DNA of 14,227 nucleotides from CAZPWQ01 sp964590495 (GTDB taxonomy: Bacteria > Bacteroidota > Rhodothermia > Balneolales > Balneolaceae): positions 1-14,227 of the forward strand of contig CAZPWQ010000094.1 in assembly GCA_964590495.1 (NCBI GenBank), written 5' to 3'. Both the position numbers and the translations under genes were made by a program. Position 1 is the first letter of the stretch; the number at the start of each line of letters is the position of its first letter. This document shows, piece by piece, positions 1-7,466 of this stretch. The notes below the pieces were generated by a model. The model was not told the DNA's origin. It did not search any database and saw nothing but the letters and a program-made list of their open reading frames with translations.

Positions 1-1719
1 GACCTGTTCATTTTTTTTATAGCTCAGTCCCAATCCGTAAAAGAGGAAAGAACGCTCCCGTGTTCGCTGCTCCTCGATTTGTTCATCCACCAGTACATTG
101 CCCGCCAGATCACTGACCGTATTCCGGTAAAATCCATCGGATTCAGTTCTTATATATTCGAATCTGACGCCCGGTGTAATACTGAGAGAAGGGGTAACAT
201 TAAAAATATTCTCTATAAATACCGATCTGTTTCTGCTGGGAAGATCAAAATCGGATCCTTCCAGATTGTCCGGATTCCGGTAACTGAAATCGGGGCCGCT
301 GGCATCGTTGCCGTCGCCTTGTCTGCGGTGCGTAAAGCCGTTATAAATGCGTGTTCCGGCCAGAAAAACAGAAATGCCGTCCAAAAAGGAGTAGCGGTGA
401 ATAAGACGGGTTTCATTGCCCCAGTTTTGGTAATCATCTTTAAGCAGATTGCGATTACCGCCGAAATCCAGGCGGTCGATTCGCTCAAGGTTGCCAATCG
501 CATCTCTTCCTGCTTTAAGTCCGAAAAAACGTGTATTGAGAATCGTTTTGGATGAAAAGGTATAGTCGGCTTTAAGTCCCAACAGATTCCAGTTTACCTG
601 GAACCAGTTCCGGTCCCGGTTCGACTGTTCGGGATCAGACTCAAATTGGGCATCTGTTAGTCCGCCCGGCTGCTGCGCCTGGTAATACATGTAGGTTAAC
701 TCCGGATTGATGGTCAGCTTCGGTGTTATATCTATTTCAACAGAGCTGTAGGCCGTATGCTGGTTAAGGTCGGAATTAGGCCGCCATCCGTTGCTGGTTT
801 TATACTGGTAGAAGCCGTAATAATTCAGGTTCTCGGTCGAACCTCCGGTGCTGTTGAATGAGTTGAACAGACCGTATGATCCGACTGTCTGACTTGAAGT
901 GAATTCGAACGGCTCATTTGTCGGACCGTCTTTGAAAACAAAATTGAGCATGCCGCCGAATTGCGTGCCATATTGTAGCGAGGCGGCACCGCGTATGATC
1001 TCTATCCGTTTTAACGCCTGGACCGGCGGAGTATAATAACTTTCCGGGTATCCGAGAGCGTCGGCGGCAATATCATAGCCGTTTTGGCGGGTATTGAAAT
1101 TTGAGTTTCGTTTTGGACTGAGTCCGCGTCCTCCCATACTTGTTTGGAGCCCTGCGTCGTCGCTCTCCCATATGTTCAATCCCGCTACTTTTGCATATAT
1201 CTGACGGCTGTTGTTGGTGGCCATGTTGGCGCTGATATCGTCGAGTACCAGCACTTCATTTTTCTTGGCCTCGTTTATCGTAACACCTTCTACAGACCGA
1301 AGCCGGGTAATGCCATAGGTTTCCTGAGCATCACCGCCCACGATTATTTCGTCCAGGGAATTCTCAAGCATTGAAAGTTCGAAGTCGAGATTACTATCCT
1401 GATCGGACAGGGTGATCTGCCGGGCTAGCGTTTTTTTGCCCGGGTAATAAGCGGTAATCGAGTATGTATCGCTTTCCAGGGATTGGAACTTGTAGTCTCC
1501 ATTGCTGTCGGTACGGGTGGACAGAGATCCGACTGCTGAGCCTGCGGGTTGGGCGGTTGATTCATTATCTGTTTTTGTTAAGTATATACGTGCGTTTTCA
1601 ACCGGAGTCCCGAATTCATCAATAACGGTACCGGATATGGAATAGGTCTGGGCGGTAGCCGCATTGAAATACGCGGACAGAAATAATAAACAGAAATAAA
1701 AAATCAGGCGATGTTTCAT
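1..1719 (-). CDS. FecA-like TonB-dependent siderophore/ferric-chelate receptor (3' end outside window)
   Basis: Outer-membrane gated channel that imports a ferric chelate using TonB-ExbBD energy. The reading frame is open for 573 codons from ATG at 1719 down to position 1, so the C-terminal part of the barrel lies beyond the window. Residues 1-24 form a signal peptide ending in ATAQ. Residues about 26-118 are a carboxypeptidase-regulatory-like domain (SISGTVIDEFGTPVENARIYL-type start). The plug follows at about 145-265, with the block typical of the FecA subgroup: IYAKVAGLNIWE, GGRGLSPKRNSNFNTRQNGY, ADALGYPESYYTPP, RIEIIRGAASLQYGTQFGG. After this come amphipathic barrel strands rich in aromatic residues. 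It is the last visible gene of an operon and starts 4 nt after the HTTM stop codon, so translational coupling is likely. The exact substrate (ferric citrate, another siderophore or heme) cannot be read from the sequence. Confidence 0.95.
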   Translation of the reverse strand, partial: MKHRLIFYFCLLFLSAYFNAATAQTYSISGTVIDEFGTPVENARIYLTKTDNESTAQPAGSAVGSLSTRTDSNGDYKFQSLESDTYSITAYYPGKKTLARQITLSDQDSNLDFELSMLENSLDEIIVGGDAQETYGITRLRSVEGVTINEAKKNEVLVLDDISANMATNNSRQIYAKVAGLNIWESDDAGLQTSMGGRGLSPKRNSNFNTRQNGYDIAADALGYPESYYTPPVQALKRIEIIRGAASLQYGTQFGGMLNFVFKDGPTNEPFEFTSSQTVGSYGLFNSFNSTGGSTENLNYYGFYQYKTSNGWRPNSDLNQHTAYSSVEIDITPKLTINPELTYMYYQAQQPGGLTDAQFESDPEQSNRDRNWFQVNWNLLGLKADYTFSSKTILNTRFFGLKAGRDAIGNLERIDRLDFGGNRNLLKDDYQNWGNETRLIHRYSFLDGISVFLAGTRIYNGFTHRRQGDGNDASGPDFSYRNPDNLEGSDFDLPSRNRSVFIENIFNVTPSLSITPGVRFEYIRTESDGFYRNTVSDLAGNVLVDEQIEEQRTRERSFLFYGLGLSYKKNEQV

Positions 1720-1723
1720 CGTA

Positions 1724-3121
1724 TTATAGGTTTCCGAACCAGTTTTTCTCTTGATTGTTAAAGGGAAGAATCCAGTCTTTATGAGCGAATCCTCTTTTCA
1801 ATTGTGTCAGATCAACATCGGGATCTGCTAAAAGCTGACTCCGCCGGCCATTCAGGGTTACATAAGATTCCACAGTAATTTCCACATCACCGGAGAAGTT
1901 TTCCCGGTATTCCCGCTCCAGTTGATGGGCAAATTGCAGGATCATATCCGGTTGGGTCGACATCATCTTCTCCTGGTTCGGTGTGAGATAATCCCAGTTC
2001 CTGACCTGCCACTCATTGCCGGTGTCGGAACTCCGCATATGGAATGTTGCATGTCCCGCTTTTTCCATCAGCATAACCCGCCAGGAGAAGCGATAACCCT
2101 GCTCCGTCCAGAAAAGGTTGTCAGGGTAGAGCGTAAAACGAAGCGGAATCAAAAGCTGAAGGCAGAAATGGAGAATGAGTATTCCTGAGATAATCCTGGA
2201 AGTTTTTTGATTCAGCTGAAAACCACTGCTGTTGTTAAATGTTATTTGAGTCGAGGATTCAAGACGCCCACTGCGGAAAAGAAAATGCCACAGTTGCCGC
2301 GCTTTTTCGATGAGTTTTTCATGAAACTCTTCCGAAAAGTAGATAAGCGTACAGAGGATCATGATAAAAGGAAACATGCCGATCTGGAACAGGAACCAGG
2401 TAAACATGTGAAAAACGATCACCGCCAGGTATGCCGGGATCCGTGTACGTTTCCAGAGCAGGAAAAAGACAATGGTAAGGTCGTAGAACGCTCCCGCCCA
2501 GCTGAAGAAATAGGCGGTAATACTGTAGTTCAGCAGATCGCCGATCAGCGGAAGGTGCGCATTGGCCGGCAGCCAGATTTTCAGGGGCATGGCATTAAAA
2601 AGCCAGTCGTGATTCAACTTGGCAGCTCCCGCAAAAATATACACGATAGCGAGCTGGAGTTTGAAAATATTGACGGTCCATGCCGGTACTTTGTTGACTT
2701 TAAGGGATGGATTTCGGAGGGTGTTCAGCGAAAAGAACCGGTTGGCAGGTACCCAAATCAACAGAAAACTGACAATACTTACGAAATAGTAATGGTTGAG
2801 ATAGTTCGTCTTGTCTATCAGTTCCACATAGGTGAATGCGAGAAAGAATGCGACCGCTGACACCCGGTAACGATAGCCGAGCATAATACCCGTTGCAGCG
2901 AGTCCTATAATTGCGAACAAAGCATACATGCCGAAACCGCCCAAGGGTACAACCCAGTCGAATCCGTAAAACGTGAAAAAATAATCCGGCTCGATATACA
3001 GTTGGTAAATCCATCCTTTTGCCGCAAACCGGATGGTACTTACCAGCATGATAAAGCCGAACAGCACCCTGAAAACCGCCAGGGGTGCAATCGAAACCGG
3101 AGCTGTCAGATACTTTTTCAT
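1724..3121 (-). CDS. HTTM domain membrane protein, vitamin K-dependent gamma-carboxylase-like
   Basis: Polytopic inner-membrane protein of 465 aa. Hydrophobic segments fill residues about 10-330 (for example 12-30, 60-82, 88-100, 112-126, 148-166, 200-222, 232-262, 313-330), followed by a soluble C-terminal part at about 335-465. The motif FAGAAKLNHDW at 163-173 matches the conserved Lys-Leu-x-x-Asp-Trp element of the HTTM/VKGC family. By rough alignment K168 would correspond to the catalytic-base lysine region of the human gamma-carboxylase. The protein is shorter than human VKGC (about 758 aa) and has a reduced soluble domain. It lies between an imelysin gene (20 nt upstream) and a FecA-type receptor (4 nt downstream), which points to a role in iron uptake rather than glutamate carboxylation. 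The reaction is unknown; quinol-linked chemistry is only a guess from family membership. Confidence 0.9.
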   Translation of the reverse strand: MKKYLTAPVSIAPLAVFRVLFGFIMLVSTIRFAAKGWIYQLYIEPDYFFTFYGFDWVVPLGGFGMYALFAIIGLAATGIMLGYRYRVSAVAFFLAFTYVELIDKTNYLNHYYFVSIVSFLLIWVPANRFFSLNTLRNPSLKVNKVPAWTVNIFKLQLAIVYIFAGAAKLNHDWLFNAMPLKIWLPANAHLPLIGDLLNYSITAYFFSWAGAFYDLTIVFFLLWKRTRIPAYLAVIVFHMFTWFLFQIGMFPFIMILCTLIYFSEEFHEKLIEKARQLWHFLFRSGRLESSTQITFNNSSGFQLNQKTSRIISGILILHFCLQLLIPLRFTLYPDNLFWTEQGYRFSWRVMLMEKAGHATFHMRSSDTGNEWQVRNWDYLTPNQEKMMSTQPDMILQFAHQLEREYRENFSGDVEITVESYVTLNGRRSQLLADPDVDLTQLKRGFAHKDWILPFNNQEKNWFGNL

Positions 3122-3141
3122 TGCTTTAAATCGAACTTTTT

Positions 3142-4269
3142 TTAATCTCCGTCGGTATCAGCTACAGTAATTCTTATACCCAATACGGAAGTCATGTCTG
3201 CTTTTAGTAACGGAACCAAATCCTGCAGTTCCTGAAATGCCGAGAGCACAGGATCGTTATTTTCTTCAATTTGCTGCGAAAGCGGATCATTTAACGCTTC
3301 AAGAGCACTTTTAGCCTCATTCAATTCAGTTTTTATCGTTTCGGATAACTCTTCACCACCAGGCAGAGCATTGAGGTGGTCGTCCAGACCGAGTCCGTCG
3401 CTGTCGTTAAGAGTTCTGCCCTCAAAATATCGTTGAACTGCTTCCAGGTTGGCTATTGCGAGTTCCAGTGAGTACCCGCCGTAATGTGCTTCGGTTGCAG
3501 TAGGCCGGGGCACTCCTGCGCTGCTTACCCCCGCAGGAATACCGATTTTACCGTCGCGTAAAAATCGCTCGTAATGCAAAGGGACGGCAGCATTCACCAT
3601 CATGGATATCGAGCTTCCATCGTCGGTACCAGCTTTATCATCACTTAAAAAAGTATCCAAATAATTTCCGCCATCAGAGCGCCATCCGGTAACGGTAGCA
3701 TCGGTTTTTTCTTTGATAAAGGTGATATTGTCCAGAAGATAAGAGGTTCTGGTGTCAGCATTTGAATCATCTGTATACTGTGACACTATTTCCTGGTTGT
3801 TTTCTCCTGTACCATGAAGCAGGTAATCTAACGCGGGCAGCCCTTCGGCTCCATTGTTCGCGAGGGTACCGAACGTATAATCACCGGTAGAAATGTTCTC
3901 ATCTATCTTATCCGTATCGGCCGGATAGGTATTCAGCGAAGTACGCAGGAATGTAGATTCTGCCGGACCGAATTGGAAAAGATTTGCTTCCTGCCAGACC
4001 AACCGTGCCTTTTTCAGATCAGACTGCAGGATGACCAGATGTTCTTCTGTGGTTTCTTCCGCGAAGTTCCCGGCCGAAGACTGCAGGTCGTTGACAGCGT
4101 TCTGCAGCTTTTCATAGGAGGGCAGGATGATGTTGTTTCCGTAATTCTGGAGCATGGCCGGCCGGTCAAAATCGATCTTATCGGTACCCGTATTGTTACC
4201 GCAGGAGATAAGCCCCAGGGTCAATGCTGCGCCGGTGAATAGAGCTAAAATCTGGTGGAAATTTTTCAT
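3142..4269 (-). CDS. Imelysin family lipoprotein (iron-regulated, IrpA/EfeM-like)
   Basis: Predicted periplasm-facing lipoprotein of 375 aa. Residues 1-23 are a lipoprotein signal with lipobox L-I-S-C at C23. The rest is helical, as expected for the two-bundle imelysin fold. The motif GLPALDYLLHG at 143-153 is the imelysin signature region; the canonical M75 GxHxxE motif is changed here, with Pro145 at the histidine position and Asp148 at the glutamate position, so peptidase activity is not expected. A second family motif, AHYGGYSLELAIANLEAVQ, follows in the C-terminal half. Imelysins are known from iron-regulated loci and are thought to bind iron, heme or a ferric chelate. It starts 79 nt after the DUF4856 gene and ends 20 nt before the HTTM gene, on the same strand, so co-transcription is likely. 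No clear Shine-Dalgarno sequence, which is normal for this group. Confidence 0.93.
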   Translation of the reverse strand: MKNFHQILALFTGAALTLGLISCGNNTGTDKIDFDRPAMLQNYGNNIILPSYEKLQNAVNDLQSSAGNFAEETTEEHLVILQSDLKKARLVWQEANLFQFGPAESTFLRTSLNTYPADTDKIDENISTGDYTFGTLANNGAEGLPALDYLLHGTGENNQEIVSQYTDDSNADTRTSYLLDNITFIKEKTDATVTGWRSDGGNYLDTFLSDDKAGTDDGSSISMMVNAAVPLHYERFLRDGKIGIPAGVSSAGVPRPTATEAHYGGYSLELAIANLEAVQRYFEGRTLNDSDGLGLDDHLNALPGGEELSETIKTELNEAKSALEALNDPLSQQIEENNDPVLSAFQELQDLVPLLKADMTSVLGIRITVADTDGD

Positions 4270-4348
4270 AAAACTGTTGTGGTTACTAATTCAGGCCGCG
4301 CCGAATAAATCAGCAGAAAGGGCCGGAATGAAATTCAATTGCTGCAGT

Positions 4349-5518
4349 TTACAGCTGGTCTTTCACCGGGTCGAGTTCAGGATAGATACTGACGAGAGTG
4401 GATTTTGCCTGGTTGAGTCCCTCGCCGGTTACATTCCAGAAATTGCCGTTCTCACCAAAATCACTGGTTAGGATTTCATCAATTTCATCCACATCTATTT
4501 TTCTGCGGGGATTGTACTTCAGGGCATTGACAAAAGCCCAGGCTTCCGACAGGGCATGAAAAGCTTCACCCTGGTTTCCGTTATTTAGCTGTGCCAGTGT
4601 GCCGTTGATATAGTGTACTGCGGTAGCAGCGGCCAACAGTTCGAGTTCTTCATATAAAATATCAACCTGTTCGTCGAGCGCTGATTGATCCTTGTTCACA
4701 ATGGCAGTGCGTCCGGCGATGAAAGCATCCATAATAGTATCATTAAAACCGAGCTGTTCATCTGATCCGTTTGAATAATTACTCCAGAATCGCAGTTCAT
4801 CTTCACGGGATTCCGGCCAATCAGATTCAAAATCTACCGGGGCGTCGAAATATCCGTAGGCTTCATCAAAATGATGCTCCTTGTCGGTGTAATTAGTCCC
4901 CTCTCTTAATTCTTCATTTTCCACATTCGGACCGATGCGGTCGTTAGTGAGATATACATTATAGATCTGGTTATAAAATACAGCACCCATCAGTCCCTTC
5001 TCAACGAGCTGGGTAAATTCGCGGCCTTTTTCGTCCACGAGAATATCATTGCCTGAATTTTCACGTTCGATAAGTCCGGCCGTTCCATCTCCGGCCCGAA
5101 TACCTTCACTGCCGTTTACACTTGCATCGGCAGCCGAGGCGAAAAAGTTTTCAAAAAGTTCATCGTCAAGATCGGGAGCAAACGTTTTGTTTTTCAATTG
5201 CTTTTCGGAAGTAAAGGAAAAATTACCTCCGCCATTGCCATCGGTGTTCTGAAACATGTCCAAAAGATCCTGTTCCGAGATTGTTTCACCACTATTGGCA
5301 TCAGAGATATATGATTTCAACTCTTCCACCATATTAAGCCGGTCGGTTTGCCCGGGATGAGAAACTGTCGATTCTCCGTTGCGGGTAAATTCGTAGGTAT
5401 CAGGTATATCTATGCTGTTGTCGTCGTTGCTGTCATTGATATCACATGAAGTAGCTATCAATGCGAGAGTAAAAATTGAGAGGAGAAGGTTTTTGGTTGT
5501 ACTTTTGAGAAGTTCCAT
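4349..5518 (-). CDS. DUF4856 domain lipoprotein, first gene of the iron operon
   Basis: Secreted lipoprotein of 389 aa with a lipobox ending in A-T-S-C (C25), followed by an acidic Asn/Asp-rich linker at about 26-40. The mature part is largely helical and acidic. Recognisable blocks are LVEKGLMGAVFYNQIYNVYL at 171-190 and HHFDEAYGYF at 215-224, both typical of DUF4856 proteins. DUF4856 genes are commonly found next to imelysin genes in Bacteroidota, and this order is seen here. The overall build (lipoprotein, helical, about 390 aa) resembles imelysin, so the two lipoproteins may be a related pair, but this is inference. It is the promoter-proximal gene, about 42 nt downstream of the predicted transcription start, under two metal-regulator-like operators. 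Its biochemical function is unknown; iron, heme or chelate binding is likely from context. Confidence 0.9.
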   Translation of the reverse strand: MELLKSTTKNLLLSIFTLALIATSCDINDSNDDNSIDIPDTYEFTRNGESTVSHPGQTDRLNMVEELKSYISDANSGETISEQDLLDMFQNTDGNGGGNFSFTSEKQLKNKTFAPDLDDELFENFFASAADASVNGSEGIRAGDGTAGLIERENSGNDILVDEKGREFTQLVEKGLMGAVFYNQIYNVYLTNDRIGPNVENEELREGTNYTDKEHHFDEAYGYFDAPVDFESDWPESREDELRFWSNYSNGSDEQLGFNDTIMDAFIAGRTAIVNKDQSALDEQVDILYEELELLAAATAVHYINGTLAQLNNGNQGEAFHALSEAWAFVNALKYNPRRKIDVDEIDEILTSDFGENGNFWNVTGEGLNQAKSTLVSIYPELDPVKDQL

Positions 5519-5557
5519 GAACTGCTTTTGGTTAATGTTAGTTTTTGGGGTGAAAAT

Positions 5558-5578
5558 TATTTAGACCAAATATAAATA
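5558..5578. promoter_or_regulatory. Operator copy 1, putative Fur/DtxR-type metal box over the -7 element
   Basis: A 21-bp imperfect palindrome: TATTTAGACCAAAT, one variable base (A), then TAAATA. The arms TATTTA and TAAATA are perfect complements, and one further pair is conserved inside. It covers the -7 element and the likely start of transcription, so a bound protein would block RNA polymerase. The AT-rich dyad and the iron-uptake operon downstream suggest Fur or a DtxR/MntR-type repressor. The TTTAGACC half is reminiscent of DtxR-class boxes, but which family binds cannot be decided from sequence. Confidence 0.65.
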
Positions 5579-5599
5579 AAGATGACTATTTAGACCAAA
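5567..5599 (-). promoter_or_regulatory. Bacteroidota-type promoter of the iron operon
   Basis: Read on the minus strand, TTTG (5599-5596) is followed after exactly 21 nt by TATATTTG (5574-5567). This is a full match to the Bacteroidota sigma-A consensus TTTG-N(about 19-23)-TAnnTTTG. The start of transcription would be near 5560, leaving a leader of about 42 nt before the DUF4856 ATG at 5518. Both elements lie inside the two operator copies described separately. The promoter is a sequence match only; no transcript data exist here. Confidence 0.75.
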
Positions 5600-5607
5600 T
5601 TTAAATA
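5587..5607. promoter_or_regulatory. Operator copy 2, putative Fur/DtxR-type metal box over the -33 element
   Basis: Same 21-bp dyad as copy 1, identical at 20 of 21 positions (variable base T instead of A), placed exactly 29 bp further upstream. It contains the -33 TTTG. The two copies are on nearly the same helical face (29 bp is 2.8 turns), compatible with side-by-side binding of two repressor dimers. Confidence 0.65.
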
Positions 5608-5716
5608 GGGGTTTTTTTGATTGGTGGTATCATCCCATCGGGCGGCTGGTGTTGCCGTCCGGTGGATAGAAGGAGCAGGATCGAGGAAGGGGAAAAAAGT
5701 TGCTAGCCCTGCCAAA

Positions 5717-5814
5717 CCCGCCCGACCGCGGAACCAGCCTGCCTACGCCGAAACATTTATAAATAGGTTAATAATTTTAGCAATGGCTTCGTGCAGGCAG
5801 GCGGCCGGACGGGG
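5717..5814. repeat. Imperfect GC-rich inverted repeat (REP-like)
   Basis: The left arm around 5737-5754 (GCCTGCCTACGCCGAA) and the right arm at 5786-5802 (GCTTCGTGCAGGCAGGC) are near-complements around an AT-rich centre. A weaker outer pairing joins CCCGCCCGACCGC (from 5717) with GCGGCCGGACGGGG (to 5814). The GC-rich arms contrast with the AT-rich operator DNA next to it. Words such as GCCTACG and CGAAG recur in the cluster at 13725-13790, so this is likely one member of a genome-wide palindromic repeat family. It sits between the iron promoter and the 3' end of the small secreted-protein gene. No coding function is seen. Confidence 0.5.
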
Positions 5815-5828
5815 GAGAATTATTACTA

Positions 5829-5864
5829 GCGAGGGAATTCATTCCCTCGCATAATGCGCATTAT
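5829..5864. terminator. Two adjacent perfect palindromes, possible terminator or REP
   Basis: GCGAGGGAAT and ATTCCCTCGC flank a TC centre (5829-5850), directly followed by the perfect 14-bp palindrome ATAATGCGCATTAT (5851-5864). They lie just beyond the stop codon (5875) of the minus-strand small secreted-protein gene, where a terminator is expected. The minus-strand sequence after the strong hairpin is TAGTAATAATTC, not a true T-run, so intrinsic termination would be weak. Confidence 0.45.
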
Positions 5865-5874
5865 CTGGTTATGC

Positions 5875-6369
5875 CTACATTGAAAAATAAAATTCAAATC
5901 GTAAGGCGGGCCATAGATTCAGTGACTTGTTTAATATGAGAGATGATTTTTCACTTTCTGCCAGATAAAATACTCCCAGGTCAATGGTAATACCATTCCT
6001 GGTCTTAGCAAATGGAAAATCTTTTCCGGCTGTTATAGTTGCCGTGAAATGCTGATTTTCTATTGCAGAAGGAAAAAATGTAGTTCCCTGTCGAAAGAAA
6101 TACATTTTTTGATCGCTTTTCGCAGACTTCCTGCCAAGATACAACCTGTGCTCCAGGTTTATTGAACTCCATACCATTCCCATCGAAGGACCTGCTCCGG
6201 CACTTATTCCCAGTTGGCTGAAATTTGATATCCTATGCGTTATTCCCGCGTGCAAAAGCTCAGGACCCGAAAGTCCGGCAATAAATTTTGTATTATTACT
6301 TTCCCCTTTTTGGGCAAACAGATTTATGCTGAGGGATAGTAATACAATTAAAGTGATTAGATATTTCAA
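5875..6369 (-). CDS. Small secreted protein of unknown function, probably beta-rich outer-membrane type
   Basis: Not recognised as a named family. The 164-aa product begins with a clear signal peptide (MKYLITLIVLLSLSINLFAQ). The mature part of about 144 aa has alternating polar and hydrophobic residues, Gly-rich turns (GISAGAGPSMG) and an aromatic C-terminus (ALRFEFYFSM), as in small outer-membrane beta-barrels of Bacteroidota. The start is TTG at 6369: an in-frame TAA stands immediately before it, and the next methionine would remove the signal peptide. It lies 65 nt downstream of the DUF6340 lipoprotein gene on the same strand and is probably its operon partner. Confidence 0.65.
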   Translation of the reverse strand: MKYLITLIVLLSLSINLFAQKGESNNTKFIAGLSGPELLHAGITHRISNFSQLGISAGAGPSMGMVWSSINLEHRLYLGRKSAKSDQKMYFFRQGTTFFPSAIENQHFTATITAGKDFPFAKTRNGITIDLGVFYLAESEKSSLILNKSLNLWPALRFEFYFSM

Positions 6370-6434
6370 TTAGATATTCAATGAGCCTCTTAATTTATTT
6401 TACGTTTTAACCTTTAAAATGCGGGTTTCCTTTA

Positions 6435-7466
6435 CTATTCCTGGCGTGCAAGCACTTCGAGTCGTGCTTTACGGTTTTTCAATATATTCAGGTACCGGAG
6501 AGCTAACTTATCTCCGTAATCTTCATACGCCTGCTGCGCCCACTCAATAGCAACATCTATCTCGCCATTAATCTCATTGATGATGGCCATGTTATAATAA
6601 GCTCGTGCTGCTATTTTTGAATTTGGGTTCTTTGTTTCCTCCCTCCAAATATCTGCAGCACTTTCCCAGTTGCCGGTTTGAGCCCTGCGTTTGGCTATTT
6701 CGAAACTGTCATTGCCCTTGACATAATAGTCTCTCTTCACTCTGGTCCAGTAGGGGACAATATTCTGTCCGTAAGAGCGGCCGATTTCGTTGCTTATCTG
6801 ATTAACTGCTTCTTTCCTGCCGGTAATTGCAGCAACAGCTTTCGTGGGGTTGACACCTTTACCGGATGTGGTCATGTGTTCGGTAACGACGTACTCATCG
6901 ATAATATTTCTGCTATTGTTATCATATATGCGCCAGCCCGTTTTTATGGTTGTCGTTACCGTAGCATGATGCTCAATAGCCGGAACTTTAAGCCCCATAG
7001 GTCCTTCAAGTTCAACATTTTTAATATCGTAATCGATATCTGAATCTGTATCGTAAAACTCCAGTGAAAAAACCCCATCCAGTTGGTTTTCACTACAAAT
7101 TGCAGCAATCTTATCCCACGAAATAGGAGCCGGCAACACTCCAAATTTCGGATTCGCCAGTTTTCCGCCCTCAAGATCTTTTATTTCATCAAACCTGTTG
7201 GCTTTGTTTAATTCTTCCATTAATCCGGTAATACTTTCCAGGGCCCCGTCTTTGTCGAGATTTGCTCCTTCCGCTGATAAAACCTCATCAATTTTATCCA
7301 ATACCTGTTTCTTGTCATCCGGTTGATGTCGATTAATGATTCCGATGCTATCCATACCCGGGGGAAGCCCAACTGGCGCCGGTTCTTTTACACTCATCGT
7401 TACCGTGTTTGTTGCGCTGCACCCGATAAAAGCAATCGCCAGAAAAGTGAGTAATAAGTTTTTCAT
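6435..7466 (-). CDS. DUF6340-like lipoprotein with C-terminal TPR-like helices
   Basis: Predicted lipoprotein of 343 aa: hydrophobic N-terminus with lipobox F-I-G-C (C16), then a start typical of DUF6340 proteins (PAPVGLPPGMDSIGIINRH at about 28-48). Middle residues carry a beta-strand-rich section (GVFSLEFYDTDSDIDYDI, TVTTTIKTGWRIYD). Residues about 252-343 form helical pairs with TPR character (GNWESAADIWREE, ARAYYNMAIINEINGEIDVAIEWAQQAY). DUF6340 proteins are conserved in Bacteroidota without a known function. The TPR-like tail suggests protein binding at the outer-membrane periplasmic face. It is first in a likely two-gene unit with the small secreted protein. Family assignment is from memory of the pattern, not from a search. 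Confidence 0.75.
   Translation of the reverse strand: MKNLLLTFLAIAFIGCSATNTVTMSVKEPAPVGLPPGMDSIGIINRHQPDDKKQVLDKIDEVLSAEGANLDKDGALESITGLMEELNKANRFDEIKDLEGGKLANPKFGVLPAPISWDKIAAICSENQLDGVFSLEFYDTDSDIDYDIKNVELEGPMGLKVPAIEHHATVTTTIKTGWRIYDNNSRNIIDEYVVTEHMTTSGKGVNPTKAVAAITGRKEAVNQISNEIGRSYGQNIVPYWTRVKRDYYVKGNDSFEIAKRRAQTGNWESAADIWREETKNPNSKIAARAYYNMAIINEINGEIDVAIEWAQQAYEDYGDKLALRYLNILKNRKARLEVLARQE

Noticed and set aside
2207..2860. 217-codon plus-strand open frame opposite the HTTM gene
   Set aside because: It is the antisense shadow of a well-supported membrane-protein gene; its translation is charged and family-less.
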